Origin: a bacterium
GTDB lineage: Bacteria > Bacillota_I > Bacilli_A > Izemoplasmatales > Hujiaoplasmataceae
NCBI GenBank assembly: GCA_030684695.1
Contig: JAUXXX010000102.1
Location: 1 to 64,000 of the forward strand
Reading direction: 5' to 3'
Length of the DNA stretch: 64,000 nt
The notes below the pieces were generated by a model that was not told where the DNA came from, did not search any database, and was given only the letters and a program-made list of their open reading frames with translations. Shown in pieces: positions 7,954 to 16,225 of the stretch. Positions within the stretch are counted from its first letter, which is position 1. Each line of letters opens with the position of its first letter. Position numbers and translations under genes: made by a program.

Positions 7954-8205
7954 ATGATCTGTGATGTATCGGTAACCAATCGAATCAAGCGTACCAAAGG
8001 ACAAATGCAAGGAGTATTAAACATGATGGAAAATGGCGCTCCATGTGAAGAAATTGTAACTCAACTAAAAGCCATCAAATCGAGTATCGAAAAAGCCATT
8101 GCTTTGGTCACAACAAACAACCTAATTCAGTCTATTGAGGATGAAAATCATATCAAAGTAACGAATGTGAACCAAGCGATTAATTTAATCATTAAAGGAA
8201 TGTAA
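7954..8205 (+). CDS. CsoR/CstR-family transcriptional repressor
   Basis: An 83-residue all-helical repressor of the CsoR/RcnR/CstR family (RIKRTKGQMQGVL helix 1, then CEEIVTQLKAIKSS). ATG 7954 is chosen because AAAGGAGGA sits at the right distance; a TTG at 7948 is too close. The first sensing Cys (PCEEI) is present. The second helix reads NNLIQSI where copper sensors have HxxxC and the persulfide sensor CstR has a Cys, so that ligand is replaced by Ser. An extra Cys lies at residue 3. The sequence is otherwise closest to CstR (KSS, NLI motifs). Next to reductase and disulfide oxidoreductase genes, a thiol, persulfide or redox signal is more likely than copper; this is inference. Confidence 0.85.
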   Translation: MICDVSVTNRIKRTKGQMQGVLNMMENGAPCEEIVTQLKAIKSSIEKAIALVTTNNLIQSIEDENHIKVTNVNQAINLIIKGM

Positions 8206-8224
8206 GAATAGAAGGTGATTTACC

Positions 8225-9202
8225 ATGTTTAATTTTAGTTTTGAACCAACCAAGAAAACTTCCGTTTTCCAAGATAACCGCTTATGGGATTTATTAATCA
8301 TTGGAGGGGGACCTGCAGGATTAAACGCTGCACTGTACGCCAAGCGTAAAGGGTTAGCAGTGGGGCTTCTTACCAAAGAAATTGGTGGACAGCTACACAA
8401 CACCAGCGATGTTGACAATTACTTAGGTCTCAAATTGCTCAAGGGAGAAGAACTCTCTGCTCAGTTTCTAGAACATGTTAATGGCTTGGATGTCCCAATT
8501 TATAAAGATGTTTTCGTAAAAAGCATATCGAGCACTCTTCCAAACTTTGAAATAGAACTGTCTACAGGGGAACGATTGAAGACAAAAACAGTTTTGATTA
8601 CCACAGGTGGTGCCCCAAGAAAACTTCAAATCCCTGGCGAAATGGAATACGCCAATATCGGCGTATCGTATTGTACTACTTGTGACGCTCCATTCTTTAA
8701 AGGAAAAGACGTCATTGTTTCTGGTGGCGGAAACAGCGCTGCAGAGGCCGTTTTGGATTTGGCAGTTTATGCATCCTCGATTACGGTGGTTCATCGCAGT
8801 CAGTGGCGTGCAGATGACATTCTTCTAAAGAAGCTAAAGCAAGTTCCACATTTGACCATTCATCTTGAAACCCAAATTCTTGAAGTGATTGGCAAAGAAC
8901 AGATGACTGCCATTCGAGTACTTGATAAACAAACAGGTCTTGAACGCTTGATACCAGCACAGGGGATGTTTGTGGAAATTGGTAGTATTCCAAACAGCCA
9001 TGTAGTCAAAGACTTGGTTTTGTTAAATGATCGTCAAGAAATCATTGTCGACGATACCCAAAAGACTTCGTTAGCAGGGTTATTCGCTGCTGGTGATGTC
9101 ACGAACCAACCATTCAAACAAATCATTATATCCGCAGCTCAAGGAGCTAGCGCAGCATTAAGTATCAGTCACTATTTAACACACACATATAAAGGAGAAT
9201 AA
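8225..9202 (+). CDS. Thioredoxin-reductase-like FAD/NAD(P)H disulfide reductase
   Basis: A 325-residue low-molecular-weight thioredoxin reductase-type flavoprotein. It has an FAD-binding GGGPAG after a roughly 20-residue N-terminal extension, and a redox-active Cys-Thr-Thr-Cys-Asp centre. A second nucleotide site reads GGGNSAAEAV, and an ATG-like GLFAAGDV forms the second FAD motif. The residues after the second Rossmann strand (HRSQWRA) only partly match the NADPH signature HRRxxxR, so coenzyme preference is uncertain. It would pass electrons from NAD(P)H to the dithiol of the protein encoded immediately downstream. The start has GAAGGTGA. The next gene begins two bases after its stop, indicating tight coupling. 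Confidence 0.88.
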   Translation: MFNFSFEPTKKTSVFQDNRLWDLLIIGGGPAGLNAALYAKRKGLAVGLLTKEIGGQLHNTSDVDNYLGLKLLKGEELSAQFLEHVNGLDVPIYKDVFVKSISSTLPNFEIELSTGERLKTKTVLITTGGAPRKLQIPGEMEYANIGVSYCTTCDAPFFKGKDVIVSGGGNSAAEAVLDLAVYASSITVVHRSQWRADDILLKKLKQVPHLTIHLETQILEVIGKEQMTAIRVLDKQTGLERLIPAQGMFVEIGSIPNSHVVKDLVLLNDRQEIIVDDTQKTSLAGLFAAGDVTNQPFKQIIISAAQGASAALSISHYLTHTYKGE

Positions 9203-9204
9203 CC

Positions 9205-9849
9205 ATGGCAAAATTATTTAACAAAGAAGTAGAAGCTCAAATTAAAGAAGTACTATCTCAAGGAATTGAACCGATTACCATTGTATTATTTACGTCCAAA
9301 GGGGAATGTAATACTTGTGAAGAAACAAAACAATTATTAACAGAAACTGCCGCGTGTTCTGACAAGATTAGTGTTGTGCTAAAAGATGTACAAGAAGATC
9401 AAGAAGAAGCAAAAAAGTATGGAATTACCTTAACACCAAGTTTCGTCATACTCGATAAATCAGGAGTTTACAAAGGGGTTAAGTTTAACGGAATTCCTGC
9501 AGGTCATGAAATCAACTCGTTTATCAGCGCGTTATTAGAAATGTCAGGGCTTACGTATCAACTCCCAGCGGATGTGTTAAAACGAATTGGCAAAATTAAA
9601 AAGCCTGTAAATATTAAGGTGTTCGTTACATTATCTTGCCCTCATTGCCCAGGTGCAGTACAAAGTGCACATCGATTAGCGATGCTCAATAGTAATGTGG
9701 TTGGCGAAATGATTGAAGCTCAGACATTTTATGATTTCTCGAGTAAATACAACGTGTCAGGTGTTCCCAAAATCGTGATAAATGACAAATATGAATTACT
9801 AGGCAATCAACCTATCGAAGCGTTTTTAGATAAAATAGAGCAATTATAA
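9205..9849 (+). CDS. Protein disulfide oxidoreductase, two thioredoxin folds
   Basis: A 214-residue protein built from two tandem thioredoxin-like units, as in the PDO / glutaredoxin-like family best known from thermophiles and anaerobes. The N-terminal half has a Cys-Asn-Thr-Cys motif (residues about 34-37). The C-terminal half has Cys-Pro-His-Cys, a glutaredoxin/DsbA-like active site, with the usual cis-Pro segment GVPKIV. It lacks a signal peptide and acts in the cytoplasm. It is probably the electron acceptor of the reductase encoded just upstream, giving an NAD(P)H-reductase-PDO relay under the CsoR-type repressor. AAAGGAG overlaps the upstream stop. A strong terminator follows. Confidence 0.85.
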   Translation: MAKLFNKEVEAQIKEVLSQGIEPITIVLFTSKGECNTCEETKQLLTETAACSDKISVVLKDVQEDQEEAKKYGITLTPSFVILDKSGVYKGVKFNGIPAGHEINSFISALLEMSGLTYQLPADVLKRIGKIKKPVNIKVFVTLSCPHCPGAVQSAHRLAMLNSNVVGEMIEAQTFYDFSSKYNVSGVPKIVINDKYELLGNQPIEAFLDKIEQL

Positions 9850-9900
9850 AAACACTAGAATAACACCAGTATGTTCAAGTAACAACTTGTCTACCATCCT

Positions 9901-9930
9901 AAAAAGTCACGAAATGTGACTTTTTCTTTA
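9901..9930 (+). terminator. Terminator of the redox operon
   Basis: Perfect 10-base arms AAAAAGTCAC/GTGACTTTTT around GAAAT, followed by T-rich sequence. Confidence 0.9.
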
Positions 9931-9931
9931 T

Positions 9932-9965
9932 AGTTCATATTCAGTTCACAATGAAGCGTTATAAT
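9932..9965 (+). promoter_or_regulatory. Tandem direct repeat and -10 element before the ABC exporter
   Basis: AGTTCA at 9932-9937 is repeated at 9943-9948, 11 bases apart (one helical turn). This is the spacing typical of OmpR/PhoB-type response-regulator half-sites. A TATAAT follows at 9960-9965 with no good -35, as expected for an activator-dependent promoter. The adjacent OmpR-type regulator is the obvious candidate; this is inference. Confidence 0.45.
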
Positions 9966-9992
9966 CCATTCATCATCAAGGAGGAATCAACC

Positions 9993-12299
9993 ATGTTAAC
10001 ATTAAAAGAGATTAAAAAAGACTATGTCGTCGCAGGAAAACCCATCCCTGCTCTAAATGGAATTTCTTTGCACTTTAAAGAAAATGAGTTTGTATCGATT
10101 TTAGGACAATCAGGATCAGGTAAAACAACGCTTCTCAATATTATCGGTGGATTGGACCGGTATACGAGTGGTGATTTATTGATTGATGGAAAATCAACAA
10201 AAGACTTCCAAGATTCGGATTGGGACGCATATCGTAATCAAACCATTGGCTTTGTATTTCAAACCTATAACTTAATCACTCATTTATCCGTTCTTGATAA
10301 CGTAGAAATGGCACTTCGGTTATCAGGAGTCAGTGCCGCTGAAAGAAGAAGTAGAGCCATTCAAGTACTTACAGAAGTTGGACTCGCAGATCAAATATAC
10401 AAGCGACCAAACCAATTATCTGGTGGTCAAATGCAACGCGTAGCGATTGCAAGGGCATTGGTGAATAACCCAAAAGTGTTGTTAGCAGACGAACCCACTG
10501 GAGCACTCGATTCGAAGACTAGTAAGCAGATAATGGCGTTAATTAGCGAAATAGCGAAGGATAGACTCGTGATTATGGTGACCCATAACTCCGAGATTGC
10601 AAAAACATACAGCGATCGTATCATATTGTTGGTAGACGGACAAGTCATGGAAGATTCCCATCCTCAAGAAGCTGTTATCGAACAATCAGGTAAACTCAAA
10701 ACTACGAAAACATCCATGAGTTTCTTCACAGCTCTTAAAACCAGTCTTAAGAACTTGTTGACGAAAAAAGGTAGAACAATTATTACCTCCATTGCAGGAA
10801 GTATTGGTATCATTGGAATTGCATTGGTGTTATCCATTTCCACTGGAATGACCAATTATGTAACGGAGCTTCAAAGTGATGCATTGGCAGGATTTCCCAT
10901 CACGATATCAAAAAGTGTCTCAACAGATCGATTTGGACCTGGGGCGAATGGACCACTAAACCAAAATACGAATACGTTTCCCACAAACTCAATTATTACA
11001 CCATACGATCGTCAGGAAGCGACTACTACGCATACCAACATCATTAATCAAGCATTTATCGACTATTTAAATGCCATGGATCCGACTCTTCGAAACTCGA
11101 TATCGTATTCAAGAGCCATTGGGATTCACCTGTTGGCTCAAACCTCATCTGGTGGTGTCATCAAGGTAGTGAATACGGCTGGAACTTCTTTTTTTAGTTC
11201 AGGAACTCGTGTGATATCTGAAGTTCCAAATAATCCAGCCTTTATCTTGTCACAATATGATGTTTTATCAGGTACTTATCCCACAGACTATACAAAACTA
11301 GTATTGGTTGTGGACGAAAACAATCGACTGGATACCACCGTATTAGAAGCACTTGGAATTGAGTTGGCGGAGGAATATACCTTTGATGATTTAATTGGAA
11401 AGACCTTCAAATTACTGTTAAACGATTTTTATTATCACGAAGTAGCTGGTGTATTTCGACCAAGAACGGATTATGAAGTAATGTATGAGGAACCCTCATC
11501 GATTACCCTAGAAATCGCAGCGATTTTACGTGTCAAAAAAGAGGCTTCTTCTAGTTTGCTAAATACAGGACTTGGATACAGTTCTTTGTTAACTGATTTC
11601 TTGCTTGAAAATGCACAAACTTCCAATATTGTCTTGGCTCAACAATCCAGTCCTGATATCAACATATTGTCTGGAAATCCATTTACTACCACTGTGACTT
11701 ACACCACTGTGATGTCACTGATTGGTGGAGATTCGACGCCAACAGGGGTACAAATCTATCCCAAGTCGTTTGATTCCAAAGATGATATTAAAGCGTATCT
11801 TGATGCTTATAATGAAGGTGTAGCTCCTGCAAATGCCATTATTTATGCAGATTTAGCTGAAACAATTTCTTCCACCATTTCTGGACTTATTGATACGATT
11901 ACCATTGTCTTAACCGCTTTCGCAGCAGTATCACTTGTGGTATCTTCGATTATGATTGGAATTATTACTTATGTTTCGGTAGTAGAAAGAACCAAAGAAA
12001 TAGGAATCATGAGAAGTCTTGGTGCTAGAAAACGAGATATTTCCCGAATTTTTAATGCAGAAACCATTTGGATTGGACTGACAGCGGGATCCATAGGAAT
12101 CGGGATAGCATATCTACTACACTGGCCAATCAATGTGATTGTTGATAACCTCATTGGTGTGAAAAACATTGCATCATTAACCATAACGAATGGGCTATTT
12201 TTAGTAGTACTTAGTATTGTATTAACTCTGCTTGCTGGCTTAATCCCTAGTGGAATCGCCGCAAGAAAAGACCCTGTTGTTGCACTACGAACCGAATAA
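9993..12299 (+). CDS. MacB-type ABC transporter, ATPase-permease fusion
   Basis: A 768-residue fusion. Residues 1 to about 225 form an ABC ATPase: Walker A GQSGSGKT, signature LSGGQ, Walker B VLLADEP. A short linker leads to a permease with one TM helix at about residue 260 and a large extracytoplasmic domain of roughly 340 residues. Three C-terminal TM helices carrying the FtsX-type signature (VVERTKEIGIMRSLGA) complete it. That topology defines the MacB/mechanotransmission class, which exports or detaches peptides, antibiotics or lipids at the cell envelope. ATG 9993 with AAGGAGGA is preferred over a weaker ATG at 9951, which precedes the -10 element. A two-component system follows, suggesting a stress-sensing and detoxification module. 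The substrate is unknown. Confidence 0.88.
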   Translation: MLTLKEIKKDYVVAGKPIPALNGISLHFKENEFVSILGQSGSGKTTLLNIIGGLDRYTSGDLLIDGKSTKDFQDSDWDAYRNQTIGFVFQTYNLITHLSVLDNVEMALRLSGVSAAERRSRAIQVLTEVGLADQIYKRPNQLSGGQMQRVAIARALVNNPKVLLADEPTGALDSKTSKQIMALISEIAKDRLVIMVTHNSEIAKTYSDRIILLVDGQVMEDSHPQEAVIEQSGKLKTTKTSMSFFTALKTSLKNLLTKKGRTIITSIAGSIGIIGIALVLSISTGMTNYVTELQSDALAGFPITISKSVSTDRFGPGANGPLNQNTNTFPTNSIITPYDRQEATTTHTNIINQAFIDYLNAMDPTLRNSISYSRAIGIHLLAQTSSGGVIKVVNTAGTSFFSSGTRVISEVPNNPAFILSQYDVLSGTYPTDYTKLVLVVDENNRLDTTVLEALGIELAEEYTFDDLIGKTFKLLLNDFYYHEVAGVFRPRTDYEVMYEEPSSITLEIAAILRVKKEASSSLLNTGLGYSSLLTDFLLENAQTSNIVLAQQSSPDINILSGNPFTTTVTYTTVMSLIGGDSTPTGVQIYPKSFDSKDDIKAYLDAYNEGVAPANAIIYADLAETISSTISGLIDTITIVLTAFAAVSLVVSSIMIGIITYVSVVERTKEIGIMRSLGARKRDISRIFNAETIWIGLTAGSIGIGIAYLLHWPINVIVDNLIGVKNIASLTITNGLFLVVLSIVLTLLAGLIPSGIAARKDPVVALRTE

Positions 12300-12302
12300 A
12301 CA

Positions 12303-12311
12303 TGGTATAAT
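12303..12311 (+). promoter_or_regulatory. Possible extended -10 promoter for the two-component genes
   Basis: TGGTATAAT lies directly after the transporter stop codon and about 20 bases before the regulator start. No clear -35 at normal spacing, so it may be weak or activator-dependent. Confidence 0.4.
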
Positions 12312-12331
12312 CAATTCAAAGAGGGATGTCT

Positions 12332-13000
12332 ATGTTACGAGTACTGGTTGCAGAAGATGATCTTCATTTGCGGAAATTAATCACAAAATTTCTTGAAATG
12401 CATCATTTTGAAGTAAGTGAAGCAAGCAACGGACAATTGGCCATACAATTATTTCAAGAATACCATCATGATGTTGTGATTACAGACATCATGATGCCTT
12501 TTCTTGATTGATTTTCATTGGTATCACAAATTCGAAGATTAAAAGCTGATGTCCCCATACTTGTATTGACAGCACTTGATTCTTATCAAGACAAAGAAAA
12601 AGGATTTAGTCGTGGAGTAGATGACTACATGGTAAAGCCAATTGACTTTAATGAATTATTATTGAGAATTAAGGCATTGCTTCGACGATTTAAGATCACA
12701 CATGAACACATAATTGAGTTACAAGGTTTTTGTATGAATGAACAGACCATGAAAGTTTTGCTTGCGGAAAAACCCATTGAACTTACACGAAAAGAGTTTG
12801 CATTATTGTTCAAGTTGTTATCCAATCCCAACCAGATTTTTACTCGCGAACAACTCATGAATCAAATCTGGGGCTTTGATTCTCAATCCTACGATCGAAC
12901 AGTAGATACGCATATCAAACGACTAAGAGATGCGATTACGTCAGACAGTTTTGAGATTATTACGATACGAGGTCTTGGATATAAGGCGGTGTTAAAATGA
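12332..13000 (+). pseudogene. OmpR-family response regulator interrupted by an in-frame TGA
   Basis: Read through, the frame encodes a 222-codon OmpR/PhoB-type regulator. The receiver domain has the acidic pair E8-D9-D10, phospho-acceptor Asp52 and the conserved Lys of VKP. A winged-helix DNA-binding domain ends in RGLGYKA. Codon 60 (12509-12511) is TGA at the position of the near-invariant Gly in the MPxxDG motif; GGA would give Gly with one base change. Frame and sequence quality are unaffected after the stop, and translation could restart only at a TTG (12518) that lacks the phosphorylation site. It overlaps the histidine kinase start by four bases. It may be a recent mutation, a sequencing error or a readthrough site. 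ATG 12332 fits the GAGGG site. Confidence 0.85.
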
Positions 13001-14013
13001 AGCAATTATCAGTCAAAATTATTGGGACGTTATTCTTGGTATTCTTTATTGTAACCTTAATACCGCGTACCTTTTTCTTTCTCATGGGAGATACTCCGCC
13101 AAGTGAATGGCTTACCTCGAACCACTTTTTTTATGGAAGCATCATCATTGTCGGTATGGCGCTCATACTTTTTGGAATGGCAATGAATCATTTGGTTGTC
13201 AAACGTGTAAAGGAACTTGATAATGCTTCCAAGCAGGTTCAAGAAGGACATTTTGACCTACATATACCAGAACATGGAAAAGATGAAATCTCAAGTCTTG
13301 TTCAAAGTTTTAATAAAATGATTGATGCATTAAAACACAACGAATATGTGAACCGTGAGTTTGTTAAAAATTTCTCTCATGAAATGAAAACGCCACTTGC
13401 AATCATTAGAGGTTATACGGAATTATTACATTCCCAAACAGAGCACACTTTTGAAGTCAAAGAATATACGCAAATTATCATCGAAGAACTTGATCATCTA
13501 AATCAAATGGCCTCACAAATGCTTATATTATCTCAAGTAGATGCCCAAGTATTTATTAAGCAAGAAGATCAGTTCGTGGTTTCAGAACAAATAAGAAATC
13601 ATCTACTACGAACTCAGTTCGTTTGGGAAGAAAAAGGACTTGTTTTACAATTAGAACTCGAAGATTTTAAAATTCAACACAATCAAGAATTGTTGAGCCA
13701 TGTCTGGAGGAACTTAATTGATAATGCGATGAAGTATGCTACGCCACATACCCCCATTGAAATCGAACTTCATCAAGTCAATCAAACTCTTCGCTTTTGT
13801 ATTTCAAACCAAGGTCAAATCATTCACAAAGCAGATGTTCCCGCCTTGTTTCATAGTTTTGCGAACCAGTTACCATCCATTCATCCAAAGGGCCATGGAA
13901 TTGGTCTTTCGATTGTGAAAAAAATCGTTGATAAAGTCCATGGTCAAATTGAAGTTCATACCGATGAGCTTGGCAAAATTGAGTTTGTTGTAACTATTCC
14001 CAATGTGATATAA
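12997..14013 (+). CDS. Sensor histidine kinase
   Basis: A 338-residue membrane histidine kinase. Two TM helices (about residues 7-30 and 43-66) are separated by only about a dozen residues outside, so it likely senses within the membrane or through a partner such as the adjacent ABC exporter. A HAMP linker follows, then a dimerisation/phosphorylation helix with His in FSHEMKTPL. The ATPase domain has the N box NLIDNAMKYA and a G box GHGIGLSIV. Its partner regulator upstream has an in-frame stop, while this gene is intact. The ATGA overlap implies translational coupling. Confidence 0.9.
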   Translation: MKQLSVKIIGTLFLVFFIVTLIPRTFFFLMGDTPPSEWLTSNHFFYGSIIIVGMALILFGMAMNHLVVKRVKELDNASKQVQEGHFDLHIPEHGKDEISSLVQSFNKMIDALKHNEYVNREFVKNFSHEMKTPLAIIRGYTELLHSQTEHTFEVKEYTQIIIEELDHLNQMASQMLILSQVDAQVFIKQEDQFVVSEQIRNHLLRTQFVWEEKGLVLQLELEDFKIQHNQELLSHVWRNLIDNAMKYATPHTPIEIELHQVNQTLRFCISNQGQIIHKADVPALFHSFANQLPSIHPKGHGIGLSIVKKIVDKVHGQIEVHTDELGKIEFVVTIPNVI

Positions 14014-14017
14014 AAAG

Positions 14018-14046
14018 AACGATTCTCTTTGAAAAGGGAATCGTTT
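14018..14046 (+). terminator. Terminator after the histidine kinase gene
   Basis: AACGATTC/GAATCGTT arms (extended by CTTT/AAGG pairing) around a short loop, followed by TTTTATG. Confidence 0.75.
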
Positions 14047-14096
14047 TATGTAATATCCTTCCAGTTGTACCATGATGAATTTGGGAGTTTGTCTTG

Positions 14097-14125
14097 TTGA
14101 AAGACGAAAGTTTTGATAGTATAGT
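14097..14125 (+). promoter_or_regulatory. Promoter of the DNA methyltransferase gene
   Basis: TTGAAA (14097-14102), 17-base spacer, TATAGT (14120-14125). Confidence 0.6.
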
Positions 14126-14161
14126 AGATAGCATTTATTGTGGTAAATTTTGTGAGGTTCT

Positions 14162-15157
14162 ATGAGTAAAAAGACTGTTTTAGGGCAATTTTATACCAAA
14201 GAGAATTCGTGGTTGTTACAACACATATATGAGTTTATTCTACAATCTCAGGCAACAGTCATCTATGACCCATTTGCAGGTAACGGCCATTTATTAAAAG
14301 CACTTTCTTTTCTGCCGGTTCTTACATTTGTTGGACTCGATATTGATCCATCGAATGGATGGACACTTAACGATAGTTTGCAACAGATTCCACCTCTTAA
14401 AGACGCCATTATTATAACGAATCCTCCTTATATATCAAGTTATTCAGCGGCTAGAAAGCATCTGTTATCCCCAATGAACCAGTATTTTGAAGCATCAGAG
14501 TACAATGATTTGTACTTGATTGCTCTTGACAAAATGTTGGAAGCTCAAGATGATGTCGTTGCGATTGTTCCAGAGTCTTTTATTAATTCTAACTATAAGG
14601 GCAAAAATCGACTTAGGATGATTACGATACTGGAAATTAATCCATTTCATGACACTGACGTACCAGTATGTGTCGTTTGTTTTGATAAGCACAACAAATC
14701 ATTCGAAGATATAAAAGTTTTTAAGAATGAGCAGTATTTATTTCCTTTAGCTACTTTAGAAAATCACCGGCTCGTTCCAACCCAAAAAATTGATATTTCC
14801 TTCAACGTAGTAGATGGATGGTTGGCTCTTCGAGCCGTAGATTCCACGAATCCATTGTTTCAAATTCGTTTTGATCATAAAGAATGCATTGATTATGATT
14901 GGCAGAAAGGTATTAAAATCAGTTCTCGGCTGTTTTCTCTTATTGAAGTATCCGTGCCAATCCATCGACAAGATGAGTTTATCGATGCATTGAATCAACG
15001 ACTTCAGGATTTGCGCTGCATTACTTTTGATACGATCTTATCTCCTTTCAAAGGAAATATGAAAAATGGAGTAAGAAGAAGAAGACTTGATTATAAAACT
15101 GCAAGAGCCTTGATTGAAGAAGTGCACAATACATTGTTTCATCACGGGGTTCAATAA
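14162..15157 (+). CDS. N6-adenine-type DNA methyltransferase, orphan
   Basis: A 331-residue SAM-dependent methyltransferase. The N-terminal GQFYTKENSWLL resembles the start of Type I/II adenine methylases. The SAM motif is DPFAGNGHLL (residues about 38-47). The catalytic motif IV is NPPYIS (residues about 87-92), diagnostic of amino-methylation of adenine (or less often cytosine). No restriction endonuclase or specificity subunit is adjacent, so it is either a solitary regulatory methylase or a remnant of a restriction system. The flanking genes are housekeeping or unrelated. The target site cannot be inferred. RNA or protein substrates are possible but less likely. Confidence 0.82.
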   Translation: MSKKTVLGQFYTKENSWLLQHIYEFILQSQATVIYDPFAGNGHLLKALSFLPVLTFVGLDIDPSNGWTLNDSLQQIPPLKDAIIITNPPYISSYSAARKHLLSPMNQYFEASEYNDLYLIALDKMLEAQDDVVAIVPESFINSNYKGKNRLRMITILEINPFHDTDVPVCVVCFDKHNKSFEDIKVFKNEQYLFPLATLENHRLVPTQKIDISFNVVDGWLALRAVDSTNPLFQIRFDHKECIDYDWQKGIKISSRLFSLIEVSVPIHRQDEFIDALNQRLQDLRCITFDTILSPFKGNMKNGVRRRRLDYKTARALIEEVHNTLFHHGVQ

Positions 15158-15223
15158 AGGAATCAACATCGATACCGATTGAATTCAAAATAGAAATGAT
15201 TATGAATCACGATGAGGTATTGA

Positions 15224-15232
15224 TGGTATAAT
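15224..15232 (+). promoter_or_regulatory. Extended -10 promoter of the leucine-rich-repeat gene
   Basis: TGGTATAAT, about 92 bases before the ATG at 15325. The -35 region is weak. The leader between shows no clear structure. Confidence 0.5.
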
Positions 15233-15324
15233 ACAAGATACTGTTGTGACACATCCAATAGAAGTCTCACTAATGAGGTACATTTCTGACAACAACCTAT
15301 ACCCTTTTATCCAAAAAGGAAGCA

Positions 15325-16209
15325 ATGAAGTATCACAATGAACGAAAGGTCTCCATTTCTGAACATGTCATTAAGATCAATGAGCATGTTTTTTTTGGAT
15401 ATCAAAAAATGAAGCGTTTGTTTATTCCGGATTCTGTTCAAATCATTGAACACGGTGCGTTTCAAGAATGTATGAATGTGGAAGAAATCCGCTTTGGATT
15501 TCACTCCAAACTCAAAGTAATTCCCGCTCATTGCTTTCATGGCTGTGCTCGTTTGGTCGATTTTAAATTACCTCAAGACTTGATTTCCATTGGGGATTGT
15601 GCTTTTCGAGACTGCGTTTCACTAAAAGAGATTCATATCCCCAATACAGTCGTAGAAATCCATCCCAATGCCTTTTATGGATGGTTGGAGACCCAAACTA
15701 TTTATACACCTATTGCCATTCCAAAAGGATTGAACTGCCATGCTACCATTGTAGTACAACCTCCAAAGCCAATCATCATCAACAATCTACCTTATAAACC
15801 CGCTGGAGAAATCAAGTACTACTCTGTAGAGTGTAAATGTGGACATGTTGGAAGAGATAAGTTTATGCCTATTGTTTTTCCGATGAAGGCGTATTCTAAA
15901 AAAGAAGCAGCGCAACTTGCAAAAGAACTTCCCCGTGTGAAACGTGATCACGTAGATGCTATCTTAACTTGCACCCAAATATCAAAAGAGCAATACATTG
16001 AGTTATTAAAGAATAACAAGGCCGATGTTTATCTTCAGGTGAAAAGCAAGCATGAGCAAAAAAAACACTTAGATAAGATTGAGCCACGATTACAAGTAGA
16101 AAAACCAAAGAATATCGTACCCAAAACCAAAACGGAACCACTGAAGAAGACATTCATAAAAAAAGAAGTTGTTGAGAATAAAAAGAAGTTCGAAAAATAC
16201 AACCGATAA
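15325..16209 (+). CDS. BspA-type leucine-rich-repeat protein with Cys motif and basic tail
   Basis: A 294-residue protein without a signal peptide or TM segment. Residues about 25-130 form roughly five LRR_5 (BspA-type) repeats, each with a pattern like FxxCxxLxxIxIPxxVxxIGxxAF. Residues about 165-230 carry a Cys-x-Cys-Gly-His motif and a later Thr-Cys, possibly a small metal site; I do not recognise this part. The last 60 residues are rich in Lys/Glu, likely a flexible basic tail. LRR_5 proteins are usually secreted, so a cytoplasmic version is less common. The purine phosphorylase gene begins 16 bases after it, suggesting one operon. The function is unknown. Confidence 0.78.
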   Translation: MKYHNERKVSISEHVIKINEHVFFGYQKMKRLFIPDSVQIIEHGAFQECMNVEEIRFGFHSKLKVIPAHCFHGCARLVDFKLPQDLISIGDCAFRDCVSLKEIHIPNTVVEIHPNAFYGWLETQTIYTPIAIPKGLNCHATIVVQPPKPIIINNLPYKPAGEIKYYSVECKCGHVGRDKFMPIVFPMKAYSKKEAAQLAKELPRVKRDHVDAILTCTQISKEQYIELLKNNKADVYLQVKSKHEQKKHLDKIEPRLQVEKPKNIVPKTKTEPLKKTFIKKEVVENKKKFEKYNR

Positions 16210-16225
16210 ATAGAAAGGACTTTTT

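Noticed and set aside
7896-8205. Copper-responsive CsoR
   Set aside because: The His-x-x-x-Cys copper ligands are missing and no copper ATPase or chaperone is adjacent.
12332-13000. TGA read as Trp or Gly genome-wide
   Set aside because: TGA closes dapB, the aminotransferase, ftsK, the response regulator itself and other genes exactly at overlaps with the next start, so it is a normal stop here.
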